In this document: one piece after another, positions 51,574-60,724 of the stretch | Position numbering within the stretch: the first letter of the stretch is position 1 | How the letters are laid out: each line of letters opens with the position of its first letter | NCBI GenBank assembly: GCA_963776565.1 | Contig: CAVZNF010000007.1 | Span: forward strand, 1 to 64,000 | Direction: 5' to 3' | From: GMQP-bins7 sp963776565 | GTDB taxonomy: Bacteria; Actinomycetota; Thermoleophilia; Gaiellales; Gaiellaceae | Length of the DNA stretch: 64,000 nucleotides | Translations under genes and position numbers: made by a program | Notes under the pieces: generated by a model | Databases searched by the model: none | What the model was told of the DNA's origin: nothing | The model's input: only the letters and a program-made list of their open reading frames with translations

Positions 51574-54029
51574 TTCGACGCTACCGACACGTTCGCACGT
51601 GTCGCTTCCGGGTCCTGGAGCATCGACCACACCCTATGCGCTGGGTTGCAGCTGTCGTAGACGATGGCACCGCCCGCAGCGCGCAACGCATCCTGGATCG
51701 CCGAGCAGATGCAGTGGATCCCGCCGCCGCCGCCCTCGCCCATGCCCTTCGCGCCGAGCGGCGCGACCGGCGACGGCGACTCCATCGCGCCCGTCTTGAG
51801 CGGGGGCATGTCCATCGCGTGCGGCACGTGGTAGTCGTAGAAGTTGGCCGTGAGGAGCGTGCCGTCCTCGTCGTAGACGAAGTCCTCGTGCAGCGCGGCG
51901 CCGATCGCGTGCGCAGTCGCTCCGTGCACCTGGCCCTCGACGATCTGCGGGTTGATCCGCGTGCCGCAGTCGTCCACGGCCGCGTAGTCGACGATCTCGA
52001 CCTCGCCCGTCTCCGGGTCGATCTCGACGACAGCGGCATGGATCTGCGTCGCGTACGTGAGCGTGAGCTGCCCCGTCTTCTTCTCCGTGTCGACCATGCC
52101 GAAGTACGGCCGGCACACGTAGCGGTGATTCAGCGTCGGGTTGAACTCGGGCGGGAGGAAGGCGTTGTTCGCGTTGATGATCGCGCCGAGCGCCATGAAC
52201 GGCAGCGCCGCCTCGGGCGGGCCGTCCTTGATCCGCGCGAACCCCTCGGAGAGCTCGATCGCCTCTTCTGGCGCCTGCAGGACGGCGGCAGCGAGCTGGA
52301 TCATCTCCCCGCGCACGAGCTCGGCGGCGCCTTTCACGGCTCCGAGGCCGGTGAAGGCGAACTGGCTCGCGTAGGTGCCGGAGAAGCCCGCGTGCGAGTT
52401 GAACCACGTGTCGTGGCCCCGCCGGACGTTCACCTGGTCGGGCGAGCAGCCGAGGATGTCCGCGACGACCTGCGCCGCGGTCGTCTCGTGGCCCTGCCCC
52501 TGCGGGACGGTGCCGAGCGTGACGACGACCTCACCGAAGATGTCGAGCTTCACCGACGCTGCCTCGTTGTTCCCCGAGAACTGGAGCTCGGGGTTCAGGA
52601 GCGTCGACTGGCCGAAGTTGTTCGTTCCCGAGTCGAGCGTCGAGCCGATCCCGAACCCGAGGAGCTTCCCGCGCGCCGCGGCCTCCTCGCGCCTGGCCTC
52701 GATCGACCCCGCGTCGATGAGCTCGAGCGCGATGTCGAGCGCCGCCGAGTAGTCGCCCGAGTCGTAGAAGCAGCCGTTCGGCGTCTCGTACGGCATCTGC
52801 TCGGCCTTCACGTAGTTGCGCTTGCGGATCTCGACCGGATCGAGATCGAGCTCGGCGGCGACGATGTCGATGATCCGCTCGGTGAGCCAGAGGTGCTGCA
52901 TCCGCGAGTAGCCGCGGTTCGGCGAGACCGGCGACTTGTTCGTGCAGACCTGCGTGAAGTCGACGCGGATGTTCCGCCAGCCGTAGAGCCCCGGCGTGAC
53001 CTGCGCCCAGATGATGCAGCCGAGCGGCTCGTAGCGCGGGAACGCGCCACAGTCGTCGAGCGCTTTCACCTTGAAGCCGGTCATCGTCCCGTCCTTCATC
53101 ACCCCGACCTCGACGTCGAGGAACCAGCGCTCGTTGCCGTGCGCGTTCGCCGTGTGCTGGTCGGTGCGCCACTCCGTCCACTGCACCGGGCGGCCGAGCT
53201 TCCGGGCCATCAGGCAGAGCACGACGTACTGGGGATGCAGGCAGATCTTGTTGCCGAAGCCGCCGCCGATGTCGTGCGTGACGAAGCGCAGCTTGTCGAT
53301 CCCCGTGCGGAGCGCAGGCGCCATCCAGATCGCCCCTACTCCCGGCATCTGGTGATTGCACGTGAGCGTCCACTCGCCGGTGCCCTTGTCGTACTCGACG
53401 AGCGCACCCGCGCACTCGAGCGGCGTCGAGGAGAAGCGGTGGAAGTGGAGCTTGTCGATCTTCACGACGTGATCGGCCTCGGCGAGTGCCGTGTCGACGT
53501 CCCCCCAGTCGAAGACACCCGACCAGACGACGTTCGAGCCGGCGTCGTCGTGGAGGACGACCTCGTCCTTCAGCGACTCCTCGGCGTCGACGAGCACGGG
53601 AAGCTCGTCGTACTCGACCTCGATCAGCTCGGCAGCGTCGCGCGCGAGCTCGCGCGTCGCTGCGGCGACCGCGGCGACCGGCTCGCCCATGTGCCGAACG
53701 CGGCCCACGGCGAGCGCGTAGTCCTTGATGTTTCCGCCCGGCTCGACGGACATCTCGAAGAACGGGTCCGTGTGGATCGCGACCTCGTCGCCCGTGAGCG
53801 TCCCGTACACACCGTCGAGCTCGAGCGCCTTCGAGACGTCGATCGAGATGATCTTCGCGTGCGCGTACGGGGAGCGGACGAAGTGGACGTAGCCCATCCC
53901 GTGCCGGCGGACGTCGTCGAAGAACGTGCCCTGACCCTGGACGAGACGCCGATCCTCCTTCCGCGGGATCGACTGCCCGACGAACCCCTTCTCGAGGGTC
54001 TTCCCGGGCTCGCTGACGGTCGTCGTCAT
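51570..54029 (-). CDS. molybdenum hydroxylase large subunit (xanthine dehydrogenase/CoxL family), substrate unknown
   Basis: 819 residues from ATG 54029 (ATGA overlap with the small subunit). Binds Mo-molybdopterin cytosine cofactor. GQSIPRKEDRRLVQGQGTFFDDV, VYGTLTGDEVAIHT, VGRVRHMGEPVAAVAAATRELARDAAELIEVEYDELPV, GGGFGNK, QGQGHETTAAQVVADILG, and the catalytic-Glu motif LGAKGMGEGGGGGI are typical. The Cu-site AYRCSFR of CO dehydrogenase form I and AYRGAGR of form II are absent; at that place it reads SPNRGYSRMQ. It therefore hydroxylates an aldehyde or N-heteroaromatic of unknown nature. Confidence 0.9.
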   Translation of the reverse strand: MTTTVSEPGKTLEKGFVGQSIPRKEDRRLVQGQGTFFDDVRRHGMGYVHFVRSPYAHAKIISIDVSKALELDGVYGTLTGDEVAIHTDPFFEMSVEPGGNIKDYALAVGRVRHMGEPVAAVAAATRELARDAAELIEVEYDELPVLVDAEESLKDEVVLHDDAGSNVVWSGVFDWGDVDTALAEADHVVKIDKLHFHRFSSTPLECAGALVEYDKGTGEWTLTCNHQMPGVGAIWMAPALRTGIDKLRFVTHDIGGGFGNKICLHPQYVVLCLMARKLGRPVQWTEWRTDQHTANAHGNERWFLDVEVGVMKDGTMTGFKVKALDDCGAFPRYEPLGCIIWAQVTPGLYGWRNIRVDFTQVCTNKSPVSPNRGYSRMQHLWLTERIIDIVAAELDLDPVEIRKRNYVKAEQMPYETPNGCFYDSGDYSAALDIALELIDAGSIEARREEAAARGKLLGFGIGSTLDSGTNNFGQSTLLNPELQFSGNNEAASVKLDIFGEVVVTLGTVPQGQGHETTAAQVVADILGCSPDQVNVRRGHDTWFNSHAGFSGTYASQFAFTGLGAVKGAAELVRGEMIQLAAAVLQAPEEAIELSEGFARIKDGPPEAALPFMALGAIINANNAFLPPEFNPTLNHRYVCRPYFGMVDTEKKTGQLTLTYATQIHAAVVEIDPETGEVEIVDYAAVDDCGTRINPQIVEGQVHGATAHAIGAALHEDFVYDEDGTLLTANFYDYHVPHAMDMPPLKTGAMESPSPVAPLGAKGMGEGGGGGIHCICSAIQDALRAAGGAIVYDSCNPAHRVWSMLQDPEATRANVSVASK

Positions 54030-54505
54030 CGCTTGCCTCCCGCCGCGATCACGGCCTCGACGATGTTCACGTAGCCGGTGCAGCGGCAGATGTTGCCCTG
54101 GATTGCCACGCGCACCTCCTCTTCCGAAGGGCTCGGGTTCCGTGCGAGCAACGCTGTCGCGCTCATCAGCATCCCTGGCGTGCAGTAGCCGCATTGCAGC
54201 GCGTGATGCTCGTTGAACGACTGCTGGAGCGCGGTCAGCTCACCGTCGGCGGCGAGGCCCTCGACCGTCGATATCTTCGTGCCCTCGGCCTGAACGGCGA
54301 GCATCATGCAGCTCTTCACGGCCTCGCCGTTCACGTGCACCGTGCACGCGCCGCAGTTGCCGGTATCGCAGCCGATGTGCGTTCCGGTGAGACCGAGGTC
54401 GTCACGGATGAAGTGGACGAGCAGGCGCCGGGTCGGCACGTCGTACTCGATCTGCTCGCCGTTGACCTCGAGCGAGACGGTGAGACTCGTAACCGGCGCC
54501 GCCAC
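54026..54505 (-). CDS. molybdenum hydroxylase [2Fe-2S] small subunit
   Basis: 159 residues from GTG 54505. Two [2Fe-2S] clusters: plant-type GTHIGCDTGNCGACTVHVNGEAVKSCM (Cx4Cx2C...C) and CGYCTPGMLMSATALL with NICRCTGYVNIVEAV. All eight ligand cysteines are in place. It relays electrons between the Mo subunit and FAD subunit. One-nt overlap with the FAD subunit gene and 4-nt with the large subunit gene. Confidence 0.93.
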   Translation of the reverse strand: MAAPVTSLTVSLEVNGEQIEYDVPTRRLLVHFIRDDLGLTGTHIGCDTGNCGACTVHVNGEAVKSCMMLAVQAEGTKISTVEGLAADGELTALQQSFNEHHALQCGYCTPGMLMSATALLARNPSPSEEEVRVAIQGNICRCTGYVNIVEAVIAAGGKR

Positions 54506-55350
54506 TACTTCCTCCTCCCCGCCGCCTGCAGCACTGCGCGTACTGCCGAGACCTCGGCGAGATGACGCCGGAAGTCGCCGGAGCCGTGGACGTCGGACGG
54601 TGGATCGAGCGATGCGCCGAGGCCCTCGGCCGCAGCCCGAACGGCGCTCTCGGAGTAGTCCCCGCCTGCAAGACGCTCCTCCATCGCAGTTGCACGTACC
54701 GGTGCCGCGGCGACGCAGCCGATAGCCACACGCGCGGCATCGCCCGAGACGGACGCGGCCGCGTTGACGATGTACGTCCCGTGGGCACCGATCGTGAGGC
54801 CCCCGAACCCGTCGCCCGCACCGCTCGAGGCGGGCACGTTCACCTTCATGAGGAGCTCGCCCTCGCCGACTGCCGTCATGTAGACGCCGAGGAAGAACTC
54901 GTCCGCGGGTACGGTCCGCTCACCGTCCTGGCCGCGGATGGTGAACGTCGCGTCAAGCGCGACGAGGAGCACGGGCAGGTGGTTCGTCGGATCGCTGACG
55001 CACACGTTGCCGCCGACCGTGCCGCGGTTCCGCACCTGCACGTCGGCGATCGTCGCGGCGACCTCGGCAAGAATCGGCCTGGCGACGTCGACCTCCGACG
55101 ACGACATCAGCTGCGCGTACGTGACCATCGCACCGATCTCGAGCATGCCGTCAGCCGAAAAGCCGATCGCGCGTAGCTCGGCGAGGTCGCCGAGGTCGAC
55201 GAGCACGTCCGGCGCCGCGGCCCGGGCTTTCATGACGTTGACGAGCGTCTGACCGCCGGCAAGCGCTCTCGCGCCATCGTACGTCCCGAGCAACGAGATC
55301 GCTTCCTCGACGGTCGCGGGGCGTGCGTATTCGACCTCGCGCAGGAGCAC
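54505..55350 (-). CDS. molybdenum hydroxylase FAD-binding medium subunit
   Basis: 281 residues from GTG 55350, the first gene of the operon. LLREVEYARPATVEEAISLL, LAGGQTLVNVMKARAAAPDVLVDLG (FAD loop 1), IADVQVRNRGTVGGNVCVSDPTNHLPVLLVAL (FAD loop 2 TVGGN) and an Ala-rich CO-dehydrogenase flavoprotein C-terminal domain. No Shine-Dalgarno is visible and a TTGACA -35 lies only 31 nt upstream, so the transcript may be leaderless, starting at the GTG. Confidence 0.9.
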   Translation of the reverse strand: MLLREVEYARPATVEEAISLLGTYDGARALAGGQTLVNVMKARAAAPDVLVDLGDLAELRAIGFSADGMLEIGAMVTYAQLMSSSEVDVARPILAEVAATIADVQVRNRGTVGGNVCVSDPTNHLPVLLVALDATFTIRGQDGERTVPADEFFLGVYMTAVGEGELLMKVNVPASSGAGDGFGGLTIGAHGTYIVNAAASVSGDAARVAIGCVAAAPVRATAMEERLAGGDYSESAVRAAAEGLGASLDPPSDVHGSGDFRRHLAEVSAVRAVLQAAGRRK

Positions 55351-55375
55351 GTAGAGATTCAGTCACACGCCGCCG

Positions 55376-55385
55376 TGACATGTCA
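55376..55385 (-). promoter_or_regulatory. TGACATGTCA operator overlapping a TTGACA promoter
   Basis: The perfect palindrome lies 26 nt upstream of the medium-subunit GTG and overlaps the consensus -35 TTGACA (55386-55381). A weak -10 such as CTGAAT (55362-55357, 18-nt spacing) would initiate close to the GTG. The site also lies 28 nt upstream of the divergent SnoaL-like gene at 55413, which it may control too. Twin of the site at 44610-44619. Confidence 0.7.
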
Positions 55386-55412
55386 AGCAGCCACCGTGTA
55401 GTTTCAGGACCG

Positions 55413-55958
55413 ATGGAAGCGGAGCAGGCGTCGGGCGCCCCGAACCTCGCCGTCGTCTTCGACGAGCACGTCGCCGCCGAGTTCGTCGACATGGATCTCG
55501 ACGCGACGATGGCGACGATGACCGGGGATCCGTATGTGTTCCACCTGCCCGCGATGACAGGCGGTGTCGGGGCCACAGCGGTTCGCGACTTCTACGGCGC
55601 GCACTTCATCGGCAAGTGGCCGAAGGACATCGAGATCACGCCGGTGTCGCGAACGGTCGGTGAAGATCGAGTCGTCGACGAGCTCGTCCTCTCGTTCACG
55701 CACGACATCGAGATGGATCAGCTCCTCCCCGGAGTCGCCCCGACCGGCCGCGCGGTGCGGCTGGCGTTCTGCGTCGTGGTGGGGTTCGAGGACGGCAAGG
55801 TCGCGCACGAGCACATCTACTGGGATCAGGCGTCGCTTCTGGCGCAGGTCGGAATTCTGGACGCGTCCTCGCTTCCGATCACCGGCGCCGAGCAGGCCGA
55901 CACCGTGCTCGACATGCGGGCACATCCGCTGAACGAGCTCATCCGTCGTTCCCGCTAG
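55413..55958 (+). CDS. SnoaL-like/ester-cyclase family protein
   Basis: 181 residues from ATG 55413; further upstream ATGs would cross the operator. NTF2-like cone: LAVVFDEHVAAEFVDMDLDATMATM, PYVFHLPAMTGGVGATAVRDFYGAHF, ITPVSRTVGEDRVVDELVLSFTHDIEMDQLLPGVAPTGR, VCVVVGFEDGKVAHEHIYWDQASLLAQVG. This matches proteins annotated as carboxymuconolactone- or ester-cyclase-like. It is transcribed divergently from the molybdenum hydroxylase operon from the same regulatory region, so it may belong to the regulon. Confidence 0.8.
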   Translation: MEAEQASGAPNLAVVFDEHVAAEFVDMDLDATMATMTGDPYVFHLPAMTGGVGATAVRDFYGAHFIGKWPKDIEITPVSRTVGEDRVVDELVLSFTHDIEMDQLLPGVAPTGRAVRLAFCVVVGFEDGKVAHEHIYWDQASLLAQVGILDASSLPITGAEQADTVLDMRAHPLNELIRRSR

Positions 55959-55984
55959 GCCGTCGTTCGGTCTATAACGCGGCG

Positions 55985-58495
55985 ATGCGCGCCGATCTCC
56001 CGCGCGGAACCGTCACCTTGCTCTTCACGGACATCGAGGGCTCGACACGGCTGCTGCACAGTCTCGGCCCGCACGTGTACGCCGACGCACTCGCGGAGCA
56101 CAGGCGTGTCCTTCGCGATGCGTTCGTCGCGCATGGTGGAGTCGAGGTCGACACCCAGGGCGATGCGTTCTTCGTCGCGTTCCCGACGGCGCAAAGCGCA
56201 GCATGCGGCAGCGGTCGCTGCCAACGAGGGCTCGGCGCAGGGCTGATATCCGTGCGTATGGGCCTGCACACCGGGACACCGAGCAGACACGCCCGAGGGA
56301 TACATCGGCATCGATGTCCATCGCGGCGCACGTGTCTGCGCACTCGCACACGGAAGGCAGATCGTGCTGTCACCCGTGACCGCAGCGCTCCTCGACGGCG
56401 CGGAGCTCCGCGACCTCGGAGCTCCACCGGCTCAAGGACTTCGAGGGCTGCGATGCGGCTCTATCAGCTCGGTGACTCGACGCATTCCCGCCGCTTCGCA
56501 CGCCGAGGCTCGATCGAGCTTCCGACTCCGGCGACCGACTTTCTCGGGCGAGAGCAGGAGCTGTTCGATGCGGTGTCGCTCGTGTACGAGCGCGACCCGC
56601 GGGTATTCAGCGTGCTCGGGCCGGGCGGTACGGGCAAGACGCGCTTTGCCCTGGAGCTTGCCGGCTGCTCGCCGAGGACGCGGAGGGTGGGACGGTCTTC
56701 TGCGCGCTCGCACCACTGCGGGAGCCCGATCTCGTGCTGGCGACGATCGCGGAGCGGCTCGGGGCGCGACCTCGCCCGAGGTGGGCGCGATCGCCGCACG
56801 GGTGGGCGAGAAGACGCACGCACGTCGTCGTGCGACAACCTCGAGCATCTGCTCCCGGCCGCAGCGAGCCGCTCGCGCGAGCTCATGAGGCCGCGCACCG
56901 GCGCTGCGGCTCGTCGATGACGAGTCGGGAAGCCACTGCGCATCCAGGGTGAGACCGAGCTCGACCTGCCACCCCTCGCCGAGAGCGGAGGCCGATGGCG
57001 CTCTTCATGGCACGCGCGCACGCGGTCCGTCCCGGACCTCGAGGTGGACGAGCCGTCGCCGAGCTCTGTGCGCGCCTCGACGGCTGCCACTTGCCGCTCG
57101 AGCTCGCGGCCGCACGGACGAAGCTGCTCGCACCCGGAGCGTTCTCCTCGAGCGGCTCGGCGAGCGGCTCGATCTCCTGAAGGGCACGCGCGACGCAGAC
57201 GAGCGCCACGCGACGTTGCGAGCGACGATCGCCTGGTCACACGACCTCCTCGACCAGGACGAGCAGAGGCTCTTCGCGGCGCCTCGCGGTATTTCGCGGG
57301 GGCATGCACGCTCGAAACTGCCGGAGCAGTCTGCGACGCCGATCTCGAGATGCTCGGCGTCGCTGCTCGACAAGAGCCTCGTCCGCCGACGGCGGGTCCG
57401 CTCGAAGAGGAGCGGTACTGGATGCTCGAGACGATCCGGCAGTTCGCGGCGGAGCGCCTGGAGGAATCGGGCGAGGCAAAGGACGTGCGGCGACGGCACG
57501 CAGGGCGGATGCTCGCGATCGCCGAGCTCGGCGCATCTCACCGAAGATGACGACAGTCCGTTCGACGTCCGGCGGCGCTCGCCGAACGCGAGGACATTCG
57601 CGCCGCGCTCGACTGGGCGGTCGACGAGGATGTCGACCTCGGCCTCGAGGTCGCCGTCGCGCTCGAGAACATGTGGGACGCGTCTGGGCCACCGAAGGAG
57701 ATGCGCACGCTGGACTCGCTGCTCGAGCGAGCGATCGACATTCCGCCCGAGCTGCGGGCTGGAGCGCTGCGCGTCTACGGCGGCTGCTGCGACTGACGGG
57801 CAAGCGCGAGCAGGCAGCGGCGGCATGGGAGAAGAGCCTCGAGCTGTACCGGCTGCATCGACGACGATTTCGGCATCTCGGCGGTCGAAGGTCGATTGGC
57901 CGTGCTGGCATGGAGACAGGACGACTGGGAACGTGTCCGCGAGCTGACGGAGGACTCGCTGGCGCGTTCCAGCGGCCGGTTCAAGCTGGTCGAGATCACG
58001 AGCTGTTGGATCCTCGGACAGCTGCGCCTCCACGATGGCGACGTCAAGGCGCTTACAGACCTGACACGCCAAAGCGCCGACATGGCACATGACATCGGCT
58101 GGACATGGTGGGAGTCGGGTCAGCTCCACGAGCTACTCATGCTCGCCCTCAATCGGGGCGACCTCGACGAGGCCGAGCGCGAAGGTCGGGCGGCGCTCCT
58201 CATCGAACGCGAGCAGGAGAACCGGCTCTGGACCGTGTACACACTGGCCGGGCTGGCGCAGGTGGCGCTCGCGCGCGGCGACGCCGAGCGTGCGGGACTC
58301 CTTTGGGGCACAGCGGAGAAGGAAGGCGTGCACTTTCCGAGCTGGGAGGGCGAGCGGGATCGCCGTGGCGGCCCGCTGGCTGACGTGCTTCCGGAGGAGG
58401 CAGTCGCCGCCTACGACCATGGAGGCTCGCTCGACCTCTGGGATGCGGTCGCGATCGCCCTCGGTGAGGACGGGCCGCCTCAGACCGTGCCGTAG
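55985..58495 (+). pseudogene. adenylate/guanylate cyclase domain + NB-ARC/TPR-type ATPase regulator, many frame changes
   Basis: ATG 55985. Class III cyclase domain first (GTVTLLFTDIEGSTRLLHSLG, GVEVDTQGDAFFVAFPTA, then in other frames ISVRMGLHTGTP and TPEGYIGIDVHRGARVCALA), an ATPase P-loop (LGPGGTGKTRFALELA), a TPR tail and an intact final 200 residues (DDWERVRELTEDSLARSS through LPEEAVAAYDHGGSLDLWD). The middle (56.2-57.9 kb) switches frame at least eight times although each piece is conserved. The normal protein would be a one-component signalling regulator; whether it is broken or mis-sequenced cannot be told. Ends 16 nt inside the convergent lytic enzyme gene. Confidence 0.65.
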
Positions 58496-59541
58496 AGCCC
58501 GAGCACGATCCGCACGAACTCCTGGGTGTCGTCGAAGAGGCCGCGCTCGCGCACCGCCCGCGCGCCCTGATACCAGCCTGCGAGCGCGAGCCGTCTTTCG
58601 CCGCCGAACTCGTCGAGCTGCCAGCGGAGATAGCGGACGCCGGCGCGGACGTTGCCCTGATACGTGCGGGGCGTCCGCACGCCCAGAAGCACGACGTCGA
58701 CGAACTCCCAGGTCTCCGGGAGGAGCTGCATGACGCCGATCGCACCGACGTTCGAGACGACGTCCTGCTGGAAGCCCGACTCCATCCAGGCGAGCGCCCG
58801 CGCGAGCGCGGGGTCAACGCCGTAGACGCGCGACCAGTAGTCGATCGCTGAGCGAACCGAGTCACGACTCGCCGGCGGTCCCGCGGCGGTCGGCGCCGTC
58901 AGCCGTGCACCCTTCGGAAGCGCGAGACGTTGATTCGGCACGATCACGTTCGTCAGCTCGAGGCGGTTGCGGCGGGCGAGCCGCCAGGGGCTGACGTGGT
59001 AGCGCGCCGAGATCGAGAAGAAGCTCTCGCCCGGTTGGACGACGTGCCAGGTCGTCGTCGAGGCGACGTGACCGGCCAGCGAGCGATACGTCCGCGGACC
59101 TGCGATGCCGTCGGCAATGAGACCGCGTCGACTCTGGTAGCGGCGCAGCGCGACGCTCGTGCTCTGCGTGAATCGCCCGTCCACGGCAGCGACGCCGAGC
59201 CCGTAACGGCGAAGGCGAAACTCGAGCACCGCGACGTCCCAGCCCACGGCGCCGAAGCCGAGCTCGCGCTGTCCGAGAAGCGGCCGGCCGCGTGCACCCA
59301 GTGCGTGCCTCGTCGCGCGTCCGACGCGTCCGGTCGGGCGCACGCCTCGTGCCCGCTGGAACGCGATCAGCGCGCTCGTGGTGAGCCGCCCACGGACACC
59401 GTCGACGGGACCAGGGTCGAACCCGTGGGCACGGAGCCCGATCTGGAGTGCGGCGACGCGAGCACTGGCCGCGAGCCCGCTGGGAGCGAACGCGAGGACA
59501 CCAATGGACACCGCGACGCCAACGACGGCGAAGCGACGCAT
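58480..59541 (-). CDS. secreted peptidoglycan lytic transglycosylase with two PG-binding domains and LysM
   Basis: About 353 residues from ATG 59541 (MRRFAVVGVAVSIGVLAF signal). Two PG_binding_1 modules (LQIGLRAHGFDPGPVDGVRGRLT and EFRLRRYGLGVAAVDGRFTQSTS), a LysM (HVVQPGESFFSISARYHVSPWRLARRN), then an SLT domain with catalytic Glu in LAWMESGFQQDVVSNVGAIGVMQLLPETWEF and LRWQLDEFGGERRLALAGWYQGA. It cleaves the glycan strand during growth or sporulation-like remodelling. A start 13 codons upstream is possible. Confidence 0.88.
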   Translation of the reverse strand: MRRFAVVGVAVSIGVLAFAPSGLAASARVAALQIGLRAHGFDPGPVDGVRGRLTTSALIAFQRARGVRPTGRVGRATRHALGARGRPLLGQRELGFGAVGWDVAVLEFRLRRYGLGVAAVDGRFTQSTSVALRRYQSRRGLIADGIAGPRTYRSLAGHVASTTTWHVVQPGESFFSISARYHVSPWRLARRNRLELTNVIVPNQRLALPKGARLTAPTAAGPPASRDSVRSAIDYWSRVYGVDPALARALAWMESGFQQDVVSNVGAIGVMQLLPETWEFVDVVLLGVRTPRTYQGNVRAGVRYLRWQLDEFGGERRLALAGWYQGARAVRERGLFDDTQEFVRIVLGLYGTV

Positions 59542-59602
59542 GCGCCCGAATTCGGCGGTCGCATCAGCCATCCTCCCCATGGGACCGGCCCGGGAGCGCG
59601 GC

Positions 59603-59608
59603 TACAAT
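59603..59608 (+). promoter_or_regulatory. -10 element of the tRNA-Asn promoter
   Basis: TACAAT lies 13 nt before the mature tRNA 5' end. No convincing -35 precedes it. It is in the expected position for tRNA transcription. Confidence 0.45.
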
Positions 59609-59621
59609 CCGGCCGCTGCCT

Positions 59622-59696
<75 letters not shown>

Positions 59697-59901
59697 TCGT
59701 AGCCCCTGCAAAGCGGCTAGATACGGACCGCCCCGCGCCCAGAGGGCTCGGCGGTTGCTTGCACTTCTCGAGACCCTCTCGGCCATCTCTGGAGCATCGA
59801 GGAGGCCTCGCTCACCGGATCGACCCCAGACCGTGGCCACACCGTTTTGTGAGCCGAATACCAAAGGCGTACGATCGAAGCAATCGACCAAGGAGGTCTC
59901 C

Positions 59902-60231
59902 ATGGCTGTCGCCTACGTCCAGGAGTGGCCGATCGTGGACCGATCGACCGACAACTACGACTTCATTGCCGACAAGATTGGCACCGGCCCGTTCGACGGC
60001 TTGATTCTCCACTCGGCGGGGTTCGACGAGGTCGACGGTGTCTTCAGGATCTTCGACATCTGGGAGTCGAAAGAGCAGGCACAGCAGTTCATCGAAGCGA
60101 ACCTGCAGCCGCTCGTCGACCAGGGTCCGCAGGCTTTCCCGAATCCGGGATCGTTTACTGAGCCGACGCGGGACGAGTTCTACGAGCTTCACAACGTGAT
60201 CCAGCAAGCGTCCGTCGGCGCGACCCGGTAG
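59902..60231 (+). CDS. hypothetical small protein (dimeric alpha/beta-barrel-like)
   Basis: 109 residues from ATG 59902 with AAGGAGGTCTCC just upstream. AVAYVQEWPIVDRSTDNYDFIADKIG, DGLILHSAGFDEVDGVFRIFDIWESKEQAQQFIEANLQPL have the beta-alpha-beta repetition of a ferredoxin-like dimer barrel. No catalytic residue is apparent. It lies just downstream of tRNA-Asn within the segment bounded by the duplicated tRNA end. Confidence 0.65.
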   Translation: MAVAYVQEWPIVDRSTDNYDFIADKIGTGPFDGLILHSAGFDEVDGVFRIFDIWESKEQAQQFIEANLQPLVDQGPQAFPNPGSFTEPTRDEFYELHNVIQQASVGATR

Positions 60232-60490
60232 GCCGCGGCATATCGCAGTCGGGGACGCCGCGAGCAACCAGCCGAGATTCGGATGCATCCGGCGCACGCG
60301 GCGTCTCCCGACAATCTGTCGAGCCGCGTCGAACGCTCCGGACGCGTGCGGCTGACGCAGGTCGTCGTCGGCCCCGGAGCACAACGTTTCGAAAGGCACA
60401 AACTCGGCTACTCTTGAATCACTACCAACAGCTCTTCCTCTCGCCGTGCCCACCTGACATCGCGCCAGGTCGGGTGGAGGGAGAACGCCT

Positions 60491-60724
60491 ATGGCGTCTG
60501 AAACGATCACCATCCGCTTCCCGTCAGGCGCTTGGGAGTATGCGGTGACGGAGCGCGTGCCCGAGGTCGGAGACACCCTGGTACGCGAGGGGGAAACGTG
60601 GAACGTTGCCCTGGTAGCGGAATCGGTGGACGACCACCGAGTGGTCATCATGGCGCTTCCCCCCGAGGTGGAGAAGGAGTCCTCGCACCTGAAGAGCTCG
60701 GCGCGATGGGCGCGATGGGCTTAG
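60491..60724 (+). CDS. hypothetical 77-residue protein
   Basis: ATG 60491 preceded by GGGTGGAGGGAGAACGCC. ETITIRFPSGAWEYAVTERVPEVGDTLVREGETWNVALVAES, then a short charged tail. Small all-beta protein of unknown function; similar short proteins occur in actinobacteria but no role is known. The intergenic DNA before it (60232-60490) contains an imperfect hairpin (CCCACCTG/CAGGTCGGGTGG) in the putative 5' UTR. Confidence 0.6.
   Translation: MASETITIRFPSGAWEYAVTERVPEVGDTLVREGETWNVALVAESVDDHRVVIMALPPEVEKESSHLKSSARWARWA

Noticed and set aside
51570..55350. Aerobic CO dehydrogenase (coxMSL)
   Set aside because: The Cu-site and form II loop motifs of CoxL are missing; only the general molybdenum-hydroxylase family is supported.
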